Assembly (NCBI GenBank): GCA_030589715.1
Contig: JAUUVE010000020.1
Location: 1-13,382 of the forward strand
DNA: 13,382 nt
Origin: Desulfobacteraceae bacterium
Lineage (GTDB): Bacteria; Desulfobacterota; DSM-4660; Desulfatiglandales; Desulfatiglandaceae
Direction: 5' to 3'
Under the pieces are notes generated by a model. The model was not told where the DNA came from, searched no databases, and saw only the letters and a program-made list of their open reading frames with translations. A program made the translations under genes and the position numbers. Shown one piece after another: positions 6,489-13,382 of this stretch (the stretch's first letter is position 1; each line of letters opens with the position of its first letter).

Positions 6489-8087
6489 TTAATTTCTCCG
6501 AGTCCTGGATACGGGCCGAAACATATCCCGAAACGAGTTCAGTTCACGGCAGCCAATCACCTTGGCAACCAGGAAATATATGACAATGCCGCTCAGAATC
6601 AGGCCACCCAGGTTTATTGTCATGTCCCAGAATCCGCCACTTGAATGGGTGCTCAGCCACCCGGAATGCAGACAGTAGATCCCTGCCCCCATAGCAGCGG
6701 CTGCAAGGGCGGACTTTGAGGCCGAGACAAGGATTGGCCTTAACTGTCCAATAGCAACCTTCCGCTTCAGGAAAAAGGCCAAGAGACAAAACTGTAGAGA
6801 TGAGGCCAAAGACAAGGCAAGCGCAAGCCCAGCGTGTTTTAAAGGCCCCATAAAGGTCAAGCTAAAGATCAGATTGGCCACTACAGCGACAATCGCCACC
6901 TTTACTGGAGTCTTTGTGTCCTGAAGGGCATAGAAGGCGGATACCATCACCCTGATCCCGGAAAAGGCCAAGAGGCCGAGGGAGTAGAAAAATAAGGCCT
7001 TATTTGTCATTAGGGTGGAGTAAATATCGAATGCCCCCCTTTCAAAGAGGACTCGAACGATGGGATCTCCAAGGACAATCAAGCCGACTACGCATGGTAA
7101 GGTGATAAAGAAGACCAGGCGAAGACTATAGCTCAAGGTGTCTTGAAACTCATTTAGGTCTTCTTTGGCGGCCTGGATTGAAAGGGACGGAAGGGCTGCC
7201 GTACTAATGGCAATGGCAAAAACCCCTAAGGGAAATTGGACGAGACGGTCGGCATAGTAAAGCCACGAGACACTCCCCTCTGCGAGGAATGTGGCCAGGA
7301 GAGTACCCATAAATTGGTTAAATTGGTACACTGCGGAGCCCACGATAGCGGGAAGCATGAGGAGCCCGATCCTCCTTACCGCTGGGTGGCCAGGCTGCCA
7401 GAGGGGAAACATCCTGAGCCCTTCCTTAAGAACCCAGGGGATCTGAAGGCCGACCTGTAGGATACCCCCGATCAGAACACCAAGAGCGATCCCCACAATC
7501 GGCTCGGGACAGAGAGGAGAAATGAAATATGCCGCCCCTATGATACCGACGGTTAGAAAGATGGGTGCGGCCGCGGGTGCCCCGAAATGGCGCAGGGAGT
7601 TTAAGACACCCATAAAAAAGGCCACCAGGCTAATAAAGAATATATAAGGAAAGGTAATACGGGTTAGGAGGACGGTTAATTCGTACTTATCCCCCGAACC
7701 CCCGAAGCCAAAGGCCTGGATCCTTACTATCCATGGTGAGAGAAGAACCCCAAGGAGGGCCACCACGGCAACGATAAGGGCAAGAAGGGTTAGTATGGTC
7801 CTTGCCAGGTCAAATGCCTCTTTTCTGCTCTTTTTGGTCAGGTACTCTGTAAAGACGGGAATAAAGGCGATGGTCAAGGAGCCTTCCGCAAAAAGGCGTC
7901 TTAAGAGATTGGGGATTCGGAATGCCACAAAAAAGGCATCAGCCGCCATGCCTGATCCAAAAAATCGGGCCAAAACCATGTCACGGACAAGGCCCAAGAC
8001 ACGGCTCATAAGGGTGAAAATTCCAACCACCCCTGCTGCACGGCTGACCTTACTATGCTCAGATTTAGCTGATACCGAACGCTGCAC
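6489..8087 (-). CDS. murJ: Lipid II flippase MurJ (MviN)
   Basis: The 532-residue product is a polytopic inner-membrane protein that flips lipid II from the cytoplasmic to the periplasmic face for peptidoglycan synthesis. It carries the MurJ hallmarks: SRVLGLVRD (28-36), GMAADAFFVAFRIPNLLRR (46-64), FAEGS at 66-70, and YYADRLVQFPLGV about midway. By alignment with Escherichia coli MurJ, the essential residues S17, R18, R24, D39, R52 and R270 correspond to S28, R29, R35, D50, R63 and the arginine of YADR, and all are present. The many hydrophobic segments fit the 14-helix MOP-superfamily fold. The length is normal, slightly extended at the N-terminus. The start is a GTG at 8087 with AAGAG six bases upstream; the next methionine is at residue 27, inside the conserved helix. 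The gene is divergent from rpsT across 119 bp and convergent with the radical SAM gene. Confidence 0.97.
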   Translation of the reverse strand: MQRSVSAKSEHSKVSRAAGVVGIFTLMSRVLGLVRDMVLARFFGSGMAADAFFVAFRIPNLLRRLFAEGSLTIAFIPVFTEYLTKKSRKEAFDLARTILTLLALIVAVVALLGVLLSPWIVRIQAFGFGGSGDKYELTVLLTRITFPYIFFISLVAFFMGVLNSLRHFGAPAAAPIFLTVGIIGAAYFISPLCPEPIVGIALGVLIGGILQVGLQIPWVLKEGLRMFPLWQPGHPAVRRIGLLMLPAIVGSAVYQFNQFMGTLLATFLAEGSVSWLYYADRLVQFPLGVFAIAISTAALPSLSIQAAKEDLNEFQDTLSYSLRLVFFITLPCVVGLIVLGDPIVRVLFERGAFDIYSTLMTNKALFFYSLGLLAFSGIRVMVSAFYALQDTKTPVKVAIVAVVANLIFSLTFMGPLKHAGLALALSLASSLQFCLLAFFLKRKVAIGQLRPILVSASKSALAAAAMGAGIYCLHSGWLSTHSSGGFWDMTINLGGLILSGIVIYFLVAKVIGCRELNSFRDMFRPVSRTRRN

Positions 8088-8096
8088 AGAAAACTC

Positions 8097-8125
8097 TTGA
8101 CATATAGAAGCAATCTATGTAAATT
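8097..8125 (+). promoter_or_regulatory. Promoter of rpsT
   Basis: TTGACA (8097-8102), a 17-bp spacer and TAAATT (8120-8125) form a sigma70-type promoter with a perfect -35 box. Transcription would begin near 8132, giving an untranslated leader of about 75 bases. It overlaps the untranslated start of the divergent murJ gene, whose own promoter I could not place with confidence. Confidence 0.65.
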
Positions 8126-8145
8126 ACAAAGTCTAGATTAGCAAG

Positions 8146-8172
8146 GCAGGAACTTCCGTTTGCAAGTCCTGC
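8146..8172 (+). promoter_or_regulatory. Hairpin in the rpsT leader
   Basis: GCAGGAACTT (8146-8155) pairs with AAGTCCTGC (8164-8172), giving a 9-bp stem with one bulged A and an 8-base loop. It sits 20 bp before the ribosome-binding site in the rpsT mRNA leader. S20 represses its own translation in Escherichia coli, so a leader structure is a natural place for control, but whether this one acts that way is inference. Confidence 0.45.
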
Positions 8173-8192
8173 GGGGCATACGAAAATTTTTG

Positions 8193-8200
8193 AAGGAGGT
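8193..8200 (+). promoter_or_regulatory. Strong ribosome-binding site that sets the rpsT TTG start
   Basis: AAGGAGGT is nearly the full complement of the 16S rRNA 3' end and lies six bases before the TTG at 8207. Its position identifies TTG as the true start codon, since no ATG or GTG with a comparable site precedes the conserved ATHKSALKR sequence. Confidence 0.85.
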
Positions 8201-8206
8201 CCAGGT

Positions 8207-8476
8207 TTGGCCACCCACAAATCAGCCCTCAAGAGGGCGAGACAAGGCGAAGTCAGAAGAATCAGAAACAAGGGCTATAAGAGCAGAGTCAAGAAAGTTA
8301 TTAAGGAAGTCAGGACCGCCATTGCCAGCAACTCGCCAGATCAGGCGGAAAAAAACCTTGCAGATGCTGTTTCCTTTATCCAAAAGGCAGTATCCAAAGG
8401 CGCTATCCACAAAAACCAAGCCTCTCGAAGAATTTCCCGTTTAGCACGCCAGATCAACGAGCTCAGAACGTCCTGA
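8207..8476 (+). CDS. rpsT: Small ribosomal subunit protein S20
   Basis: This 89-residue, very basic protein is S20, a primary 16S rRNA-binding protein of the 30S subunit. The sequence starts ATHKSALKRARQ after the initiator and continues through RRIRNKGYKSRVKKVIKEV, then a second helix and GAIHKNQASRRISRLARQIN at the end, all characteristic of the family. The length is exactly typical. The start is TTG behind AAGGAGGT at six bases, the same rare start used by rpsT in Escherichia coli. In that species the UUG is involved in autogenous translational repression. The gene has its own promoter (8097-8125), is divergent from murJ and ends 7 bp from the convergent holA. It is the only plus-strand gene in the core block. 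Confidence 0.97.
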   Translation: MATHKSALKRARQGEVRRIRNKGYKSRVKKVIKEVRTAIASNSPDQAEKNLADAVSFIQKAVSKGAIHKNQASRRISRLARQINELRTS

Positions 8477-8483
8477 AGAAATA

Positions 8484-9494
8484 TCATCTACAGAGGGATA
8501 TCACCACGTTCTCAAGGACCAGGTACGGCTGAGAGCCAGATTTTATGAGGCCATCGGCGCGGTATAGTATCTCAAATGCTTGTTCAAGGTCATCTCTCCC
8601 CCAGAGCCTTGCCTGCCTGACCAGCTTGTCCACCAGGTAACTCGGCACCCCCGCCTTTCCTGCCACTTGGGAGGCATGCCCCCCTCCTTCTATAACAGAC
8701 TTGGTTTGCCACAATATGCGCACTTGGCGAATAAGCATCCCTAACAGTCCCAAAGATGACTGTGCATCTCCCATTTCCAGAAATCTTTGCAGCACCGATA
8801 TTGACTGGGCACCACGTTTGAACGATACCTGATCCATCAGTTCGAAGATGGTATAGGCGCGACTGTGGATCGCCAGGGCCTTTGTCTCTTCCAGACCGAC
8901 CGGGGTTTCTCCATAACGGGCATAGAGTTTTTCTAGCTCTGAGGAAAGATCCATAAGCCGATTTCCCACGATCTGCTGGAGGTAGGCACAGGCCTCTTTT
9001 TCTATATTCAACCCCAGGTCCTTAGCCATCCTCATGATCCATGGCATGACCTGCCTATCATATAGATTCCTGAAATTGACGGCCCTTCCGAGCCCCCTGA
9101 TCTTTTTATAAAAGGCCTTTCTGAAGTCTGCCTTAGAAGAGACACATATTAGGCAGGTGGATTCTGCCGGGTCATCAAGATATGTAATAAAGCCCTCGAG
9201 GGCTGCAGTGGGAATGTCATCAGTCCTTCGAACAATAACGAGCCTCTTGTGAGACATAAAGGGAAGGGTCCTTGCTGTATCAATCATCTCTGCTGGGTGA
9301 ACCTTTTCTCCTTTTCCTCCATAATAAATCTGGAGGTCAAAGTCCCCTGCTTCCTCAGGGATAAGGGCTTGGCGAACCCTGCTCAAGACCCTTTCCAACA
9401 AAAATTCGTTCTCCCCATAGAAGAGATAAAACGGGGACAATTGCCCGTTTTCAATTTGTTCCAAGAATTTTTCGGGTGGCAGGTCCCCTGGCAT
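8484..9494 (-). CDS. holA: DNA polymerase III delta subunit
   Basis: The 336-residue product is the delta subunit of the clamp loader, the wrench that opens the beta sliding clamp during DNA replication. It shows the family pattern of a diverged AAA+ fold: PFYLFYGENEFLLERVL near residue 22 (no functional Walker A lysine, as expected for delta), RTLPFMSHKRLVIVR near 75-90, and in the middle GNRLMDLSSELEKLYARYG, the best conserved stretch of HolA. The C-terminal helical collar follows. The length is normal. The start chosen is ATG at 9494, one base overlapping the lptE stop (TGATG) with AAAGG five bases upstream; the TTG one codon earlier is less likely. The coupling implies co-translation with lptE. 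An 8-bp inverted repeat sits inside the gene near its start. Confidence 0.95.
   Translation of the reverse strand: MPGDLPPEKFLEQIENGQLSPFYLFYGENEFLLERVLSRVRQALIPEEAGDFDLQIYYGGKGEKVHPAEMIDTARTLPFMSHKRLVIVRRTDDIPTAALEGFITYLDDPAESTCLICVSSKADFRKAFYKKIRGLGRAVNFRNLYDRQVMPWIMRMAKDLGLNIEKEACAYLQQIVGNRLMDLSSELEKLYARYGETPVGLEETKALAIHSRAYTIFELMDQVSFKRGAQSISVLQRFLEMGDAQSSLGLLGMLIRQVRILWQTKSVIEGGGHASQVAGKAGVPSYLVDKLVRQARLWGRDDLEQAFEILYRADGLIKSGSQPYLVLENVVISLCR
9428..9451. repeat. Inverted repeat inside the start of holA
   Basis: AAAACGGG (9428-9435) and CCCGTTTT (9444-9451) are perfect 8-bp arms around an 8-base loop. In the holA message it lies about 43-66 bases after the start codon and codes ENGQLSPF, ordinary residues for this region. 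It may be chance; if structured it could slow early elongation of holA. Confidence 0.3.
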
Positions 9495-10057
9495 CAAAAC
9501 CTTTCCATAGTCTTCAGGTAGAACCTCTGGGCCAAGAGTTGAGCAATCTTTTCTGTGGCCTTTCTTTGGTTATATTGGGTCTTAAGGGGATCCGTACTTA
9601 CCCCAAAGATAGCCTTTTCTTCCATATTCTGCTCTGCCCAGATAACCTTTCCCGTGTTTCTGTCCAACAGCCTGGCATCCAGTTTGATTATCAGCCAGCG
9701 GGAACTGGTAATCTCATAGTTATAGGTCTGACCCTGGATAGTCTTAGGGATTGTACTATATCCGACGGGTTCAGTCCAAATTTTACGGACACGTCCGATC
9801 AAGACAGCGGCGGCCTCATCCTTTGAGGCCAAAGGAATCTTTGAGTGGCTCAGAAACTCCCTCCGGATCACCTCCGTGAAGTACCCTTCAAAACCTAACG
9901 AGGAAGAGGGACTCGCCATAAGAGGGATGGATAGGCTATCTATCCGGAGTCCACCCATTGGTTTGTCAGTGGCCTGGAGATGATATCCGCAACCTGCCAT
10001 CGACCAAAACAATAAGAGAATGCACAAATATTTCACCGTTCTATCCTGCCCTGCCAT
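9494..10057 (-). CDS. lptE: LPS assembly lipoprotein LptE
   Basis: The 187-residue product is a lipoprotein of the outer-membrane LPS translocon, where LptE plugs the LptD barrel and binds LPS. The N-terminus has basic residues, a hydrophobic run (about 10-20) and the lipobox SMAGC, with Cys23 as the lipidated residue, followed directly by GYHL, the typical LptE beginning. Further family features are IPLMASPSSSLGFEGYFTEV with RREFL (about 44-70), a beta-rich middle with QGQTYNYEIT, and VIWAEQNMEEKAIF. The length is typical. The ATG has GGAGAGAG two bases upstream, and that ribosome site is part of a 25-bp tandem repeat. It precedes holA with a one-base overlap, the arrangement usual in proteobacteria, and follows leuS by 153 bp. 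Confidence 0.92.
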   Translation of the reverse strand: MAGQDRTVKYLCILLLFWSMAGCGYHLQATDKPMGGLRIDSLSIPLMASPSSSLGFEGYFTEVIRREFLSHSKIPLASKDEAAAVLIGRVRKIWTEPVGYSTIPKTIQGQTYNYEITSSRWLIIKLDARLLDRNTGKVIWAEQNMEEKAIFGVSTDPLKTQYNQRKATEKIAQLLAQRFYLKTMERF

Positions 10058-10058
10058 T

Positions 10059-10108
10059 ACTCTCTCCGAGCCGTAGGATCTACCCTCTCTCCGAGCTGTA
10101 GGTTCTAC
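10059..10108. repeat. Two-copy 25-bp tandem repeat containing the lptE ribosome site
   Basis: Copies at 10059-10083 and 10084-10108 are directly adjacent and match at 22 of 25 positions. Each contains CTCTCTCCGAGC followed by a near-palindrome, GTAGG-A/T-TCTAC. On the minus strand the unit ends in CGGAGAGAG, so the copy next to lptE supplies its Shine-Dalgarno and the other offers a second, start-less copy 25 bases upstream. Confidence 0.8.
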
Positions 10109-10128
10109 GAGTCGGAAGCCTACCTGTA

Positions 10129-10141
10129 AGCCCTACGGGCT
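10129..10141. repeat. Short palindromic repeat (AGCCC-TAC-GGGCT)
   Basis: A perfect 5-bp stem with a 3-base loop between leuS and lptE. On the minus strand it reads AGCCCGTAGGGCTTACAGG, which resembles the centre of the longer hairpin 30 bp away (AGCCCATAGGGATTTAACGG). The two look like related members of one palindromic repeat family. Confidence 0.5.
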
Positions 10142-10168
10142 GGAATCAGTCATCAATCGACAATTTCA

Positions 10169-10202
10169 CCCCGTTAAATCCCTATGGGCTATTTAACCGG
10201 GG
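10169..10202 (-). repeat. Long hairpin directly after leuS
   Basis: CCCCGTTAAAT (10169-10179) pairs with ATTTAACCGGGG (10191-10202), 11 pairs with one bulged base, and the loop contains CCC-TAT-GGG that can pair too. It starts 8 bases beyond the leuS stop on the minus strand. No T-run follows, so it is not a standard terminator. An mRNA-stabilising structure or a dispersed palindromic element is more likely; copies elsewhere in the genome would decide. Confidence 0.6.
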
Positions 10203-10210
10203 CATCAACC

Positions 10211-12787
10211 TCAGACCACTACATTGACCAGCTTTTTGCGCACCACAATGACCTTCCTAATCGCCTTCCCCTCGGTGAAGCGCTGCACTCTTTCATCTGC
10301 CAAGGCCTCGGCCTCGATTTCGTCTTCGCTATACGAAACAGGTACCTCGATCCTGCTTCTCAACTTACCGTTCACCTGAAGGACAATCACTCTTTTCTGC
10401 ACCCTTAGTGCCTCTTCACTGTGTTGAGGCCAAGGGACCTCCACAAGGCTCTTCTTATGTCCGAGCATGCCCCACAACTCCTCGGTAATATGAGGCACTA
10501 CCGGAGAAAGCAACACCACCCCATACTCAACCGCCTCCCGAATCACCGACCATGCGACTTCATCCTTTTCCTCTTCGCTGTTCAGGAACTGGTTAATTTC
10601 ATTGACCAGTTCCATGATCGCTGCAATGGCCGTATTAAAATGAAAGCGGTTCTCAATATCACCTGTTACCTTCTTGATGGTCTGGTGAGTCTTCCTGTGG
10701 AGGGCCTCCAAAGGCTCTGACAAGGCCCCTTGTCCTTTATATGAGGCAACCCCCTGAAGTCCCTCCAGATGGTCACCCACCAACCGCCAGAGTCGATTAA
10801 GGAAACGGTGTGATCCCTCAACCCCTTGATTGCTCCACTCCAAATCCCTGTCAGGGGGGGAGGCAAATAGACAAAACATGCGGAGGGTATCGGCACCGTA
10901 TTGATCTATCAGCTCCTGCGGATCCACCACATTCCTTTTGGACTTGGACATCTTGACGATATTGCCGGTTTTCGCTTGGGCCTGACAGTGAACGCAGCGG
11001 CCGTCTTTGACTTCGGAGGGATAGAGAAGGCCATGCTTCTCACACTCCTGGGTCTCCTTACAGACCATGCCCTGTGTCAACAGTTTGGTAAAAGGTTCGG
11101 CAACCTTAAGATAACCAAAGTCTCTCAGTACCCTGGTATAAAACCGGGAATAAAGGAGGTGGAGGATGGCATGTTCAATGCCCCCTATATACTGATCCAC
11201 GGGCATCCAATAATCTACCCTCTTTGAATCTAATGGGCCCTTGTCGTAATCGGGGCAGGTGTATCGGTCAAAATACCAGGAGGATTCCACAAAGGTATCC
11301 ATGGTATCTGTTTCACGCCTGGCCTCTCCTTTGCACGTGGGGCAAGTGGTTTCATAAAAGGACGGCTCAAATGGCAGAGGGGAGCCTCCATTTGGTCTCA
11401 TATCGAGATCCAGAGGCAGGACTACAGGAAGGTCCTCTTCAGGTACTGGGACCGTTCCGCACCTATCACAGTAAATAATTGGGATGGGTGCCCCCCAATA
11501 ACGTTGTCGTGATATACCCCAGTCCCTGATCCTAAAGTTCTCGGTCTTGTAACCCATGCCCTTCGATTCCAGATACTCAGCAATACTATCCAGGGCCCCC
11601 AAGTTCCGTTGGTCATTGAATGGTCCGGAATTCACCAGGGTCCCCTCACCCACATAGGCCTCCCCCATGGTCTCTTCGTCCAGGGTTCCATCCGGGGGTT
11701 GAATTACCACCCTAAGTTTCAGACCGTATTTCTTTGCAAATTCGAAATCCCTTTGATCATGGGTAGGAACGGCCATAATCGCCCCGGTGCCATATTCAAA
11801 CAAGACAAAGTTGGCCACAAATATGGGAATCTTCTCCCCTGTTGCTGGGTTTACGCAGTATCTACCTGTAAAGACCCCTTCCTTGGCGGTAAGATCTGCG
11901 GTTCGCATGTAGCTGTCCATCTTAAGGGTCCGTTCCACAAAGTCGGTCACTTCTTTTTCCTGGGGCAAACCCTTTACAATCTCGTTGACCAAGGGATGTT
12001 CCGGGGCGAAGCAGAGAAAGGTCGCTCCATAGACCGTATCCTGCCGTGTGGTAAATGTCTCGATGACCTCGTCGGAACCATCTAAGGGGAACCGGATGAT
12101 CGCCCCATGGCTTTTTCCGATCCAGTTTCTTTGCATGGTCAAGACCCTCTCAGGCCACCCTGGAAGCCTTTCGCAATAATCAAGGATCTCATCGGCATAC
12201 TCAGTTATCTTCAAAAACCAGCTGTCCATCTCCTTTATGGTCACTTCCCTATCGGGATGACGCCAGCACCGGCCATCCTCCACCTGCTCATTGGCAAGAA
12301 CGCTCTGGCAGCTTTCACACCAATTGACGTGAGTCTTTCTCTTGTAGGCCAGGCCCTTTTTATACATCTTTAGGAATATCAGCTGCTCCCAACGATAATA
12401 CCCTGGGTCACACGTGGCCAGCTCACGGTCCCAGTCATAGCTAAAGCCCATCCTCTTAAGTTGCTTCTTCATGGCCGCTATGTTATCAAAGGTCCACTTG
12501 GCGGGATGGGTATTGTTCTCTATGGCCGCATTTTCTGCAGGCATCCCAAAGGCATCCCATCCCATGGGGTGTAGGACATTTTTCCCGCGCATCCTCATGT
12601 ATCTGGCTACCACATCCCCGATGGTATAATTGCGTACGTGACCAATATGGATCCTCCCGGAAGGGTAAGGAAACATCTCTAAGAGGTAATATTTTTCTTT
12701 AGAGGGATCTTCAATAGACTTGAACAAACCTTCCTTTTCCCAATAGGCTTGCCACTTAGATTCTACTCTCTGAGGATCATACTTCAT
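10211..12787 (-). CDS. leuS: Leucyl-tRNA synthetase
   Basis: The 858-residue product is a class I synthetase that charges tRNA-Leu with leucine. In order it shows PYPSGRIHIGHVRNY with the HIGH motif at 47-50, HPMGWDAFGMPAEN, a zinc-type knuckle with NWCESC and GRCWRH (second pair partly altered), the CP1 editing domain with TTRQDTVYGATF (threonine-rich) and VPTHDQRDFEFA (its conserved aspartate), a zinc-like CDRC and CPTC pair, DTFVESSWYF, and KMSKSKRNVV with the KMSKS loop near 612-616. An anticodon-binding helical domain and a small C-terminal domain follow. The length fits bacterial LeuRS. The ATG at 12787 is preferred because a TTG three codons upstream sits only two bases after GGAG. The gene starts 21 bp after nusB, so they are likely co-transcribed. 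Confidence 0.98.
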   Translation of the reverse strand: MKYDPQRVESKWQAYWEKEGLFKSIEDPSKEKYYLLEMFPYPSGRIHIGHVRNYTIGDVVARYMRMRGKNVLHPMGWDAFGMPAENAAIENNTHPAKWTFDNIAAMKKQLKRMGFSYDWDRELATCDPGYYRWEQLIFLKMYKKGLAYKRKTHVNWCESCQSVLANEQVEDGRCWRHPDREVTIKEMDSWFLKITEYADEILDYCERLPGWPERVLTMQRNWIGKSHGAIIRFPLDGSDEVIETFTTRQDTVYGATFLCFAPEHPLVNEIVKGLPQEKEVTDFVERTLKMDSYMRTADLTAKEGVFTGRYCVNPATGEKIPIFVANFVLFEYGTGAIMAVPTHDQRDFEFAKKYGLKLRVVIQPPDGTLDEETMGEAYVGEGTLVNSGPFNDQRNLGALDSIAEYLESKGMGYKTENFRIRDWGISRQRYWGAPIPIIYCDRCGTVPVPEEDLPVVLPLDLDMRPNGGSPLPFEPSFYETTCPTCKGEARRETDTMDTFVESSWYFDRYTCPDYDKGPLDSKRVDYWMPVDQYIGGIEHAILHLLYSRFYTRVLRDFGYLKVAEPFTKLLTQGMVCKETQECEKHGLLYPSEVKDGRCVHCQAQAKTGNIVKMSKSKRNVVDPQELIDQYGADTLRMFCLFASPPDRDLEWSNQGVEGSHRFLNRLWRLVGDHLEGLQGVASYKGQGALSEPLEALHRKTHQTIKKVTGDIENRFHFNTAIAAIMELVNEINQFLNSEEEKDEVAWSVIREAVEYGVVLLSPVVPHITEELWGMLGHKKSLVEVPWPQHSEEALRVQKRVIVLQVNGKLRSRIEVPVSYSEDEIEAEALADERVQRFTEGKAIRKVIVVRKKLVNVVV

Positions 12788-12808
12788 AGTCCACAATTCT
12801 CCGACGCC

Positions 12809-13243
12809 TTATTGTTCCTTCTTTCTCAACCGAGCCTCCTGAACCAGGGTGTTGTATATATTGTCCAGGATTCCATTTATAAAACTACCAGAGTCTTCTG
12901 TACCGAACTTCTTTCCTATCTCCACAGCTTCATCAATGGAGACCTTTGGAGGAATATCTTCCATACACAACAATTCAAAGGTGGCCATCCTGAGTATCGA
13001 CCTGTCCACATATGGCATGCGCTCCAGTCGCCAGTTTTTGGATGCACGCACGATCAGACTATCAAGCTCTGCCTTCCTTTCACATACCCCTAATACCAAC
13101 TCCTTTGAGAACGGCCTGATCGACTTCCAGAGACCAAAGTTTTGACATATCAGATCAAACGCCTCCTCTGGGTTGGCGGGGTTTATTTCCAAATGAAAAA
13201 GAACTTGAATAGCAAGTTCCCTGGCCCTTCGTCTTATACCCAT
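12809..13243 (-). CDS. nusB: Transcription antitermination protein NusB
   Basis: The 144-residue product is NusB, which pairs with S10 (NusE) on boxA RNA to support processive transcription of rRNA operons. The family sequence is clear: GIRRRARELAIQVLF at the start, KELVLGVCERKAELDSLI (about 50-67), RMPYVDRSILRMATFELL (75-92) and PPKVSIDEAVEIGKKFG followed by FINGILDNI at the C-terminus. The length is normal for an all-helical NusB. The ATG at 13243 is chosen over a TTG four codons upstream because the conserved sequence begins at MGIRRRARE; the ribosome site is weak (GAAGAA adjoining the start). It is the first gene of the nusB-leuS-lptE-holA run. In many relatives ribH lies just upstream, but no such sequence is visible here. 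Confidence 0.96.
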   Translation of the reverse strand: MGIRRRARELAIQVLFHLEINPANPEEAFDLICQNFGLWKSIRPFSKELVLGVCERKAELDSLIVRASKNWRLERMPYVDRSILRMATFELLCMEDIPPKVSIDEAVEIGKKFGTEDSGSFINGILDNIYNTLVQEARLRKKEQ

Positions 13244-13277
13244 TTCTTCAAACAAATCTATGGATTTTGGAAGAAAT

Positions 13278-13382
13278 CTATCTTCCCATCCGCAAGGCCA
13301 AATAGCGACTACCTAGGAGGCTGTTCCAGAATGAGAAATTTTTTGCAAGGTCAAGGAAGGCGAAGATTTTAACCGCAGGAAT
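13278..13382 (-). other. Unrecognised open stretch upstream of nusB (partial)
   Basis: The minus strand is open from the window edge (13382) to a TAG at 13278-13280, 34 codons reading like KIFAFLDLAKNFSFWNSL and ending in ALRMGR. It does not look like the end of ribH, the gene often found before nusB. It may be the tail of a short hypothetical protein, or a dispersed repeat that happens to be open. Without the sequence to the right no family can be named. A gap of 34 bases separates it from nusB. Confidence 0.3.

Noticed and set aside
8088..8160. A murJ promoter (TTGCTA, 17-bp spacer, TACATA on the minus strand)
   Set aside because: The -10 box matches the consensus at only half its positions, so it is not strong enough to annotate.
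11609..12085. A 158-codon plus-strand open frame inside leuS
   Set aside because: It lies antisense to the editing domain of leuS, has no ribosome site and no recognisable family.
12788..12796. A TTG start for leuS three codons upstream of the chosen ATG
   Set aside because: GGAG would be only two bases from the TTG, too close, and the family start fits the ATG. Similar upstream TTG options at 9497 (holA) and 13255 (nusB) were rejected in favour of ATG starts matching the conserved N-termini.

Overview
The window reads as a piece of a Gram-negative, Desulfobacterota-like (deltaproteobacterial) chromosome. The reasons are the conserved housekeeping block nusB-leuS-lptE-holA, rpsT, murJ, the presence of an LPS-transport lipoprotein (outer membrane), and a style of signalling protein (V4R-like plus GAF, PilZ plus GNAT-like) common in that group. 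This placement is inferred from gene content and order, not from a search.

Right-hand half (6489-13382). This is a core block. Reading leftward on the minus strand come nusB (antitermination factor), leuS (leucyl-tRNA synthetase), a 153-bp spacer with palindromic and tandem repeats, lptE (LPS assembly lipoprotein) and holA (DNA polymerase III delta), with lptE and holA overlapping by one base. rpsT (ribosomal protein S20) lies on the plus strand, ends 7 bp short of holA, starts with TTG behind a strong Shine-Dalgarno, and is divergent from murJ (lipid II flippase), which runs leftward.

Middle (4235-6488). A 596-bp intergenic zone contains a perfect consensus sigma70 promoter firing leftward and traces of what may be a decayed gene. 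After it comes one plus-strand gene for a radical SAM protein with a cobalamin-binding-type N-terminal half. Its arginine codons are mostly CGN, unlike nusB and holA, so it may be a transferred accessory gene. Its substrate is unknown.

Left-hand part (1-4330). Three minus-strand genes form a probable signalling locus. They are a MerR-type regulator with a PAS/MmyB-like sensory segment, a tandem-PilZ protein with a GNAT-like C-terminal region (likely c-di-GMP responsive), and a membrane sensor that runs off the left edge. The sensor has a V4R-like N-terminal domain, two membrane segments and a GAF domain. It covers 1-1036 but never reaches a stop inside the window, so a search for complete open frames would miss it. 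The regulator and PilZ gene appear to share the strong promoter at 4302-4330; the sensor has its own promoter at 1111-1140.

No tRNA, rRNA, CRISPR array, intact insertion sequence or clear rho-independent terminator was seen. The least familiar material is the three-gene signalling locus, the orphan radical SAM gene, and the repeat cluster between leuS and lptE.
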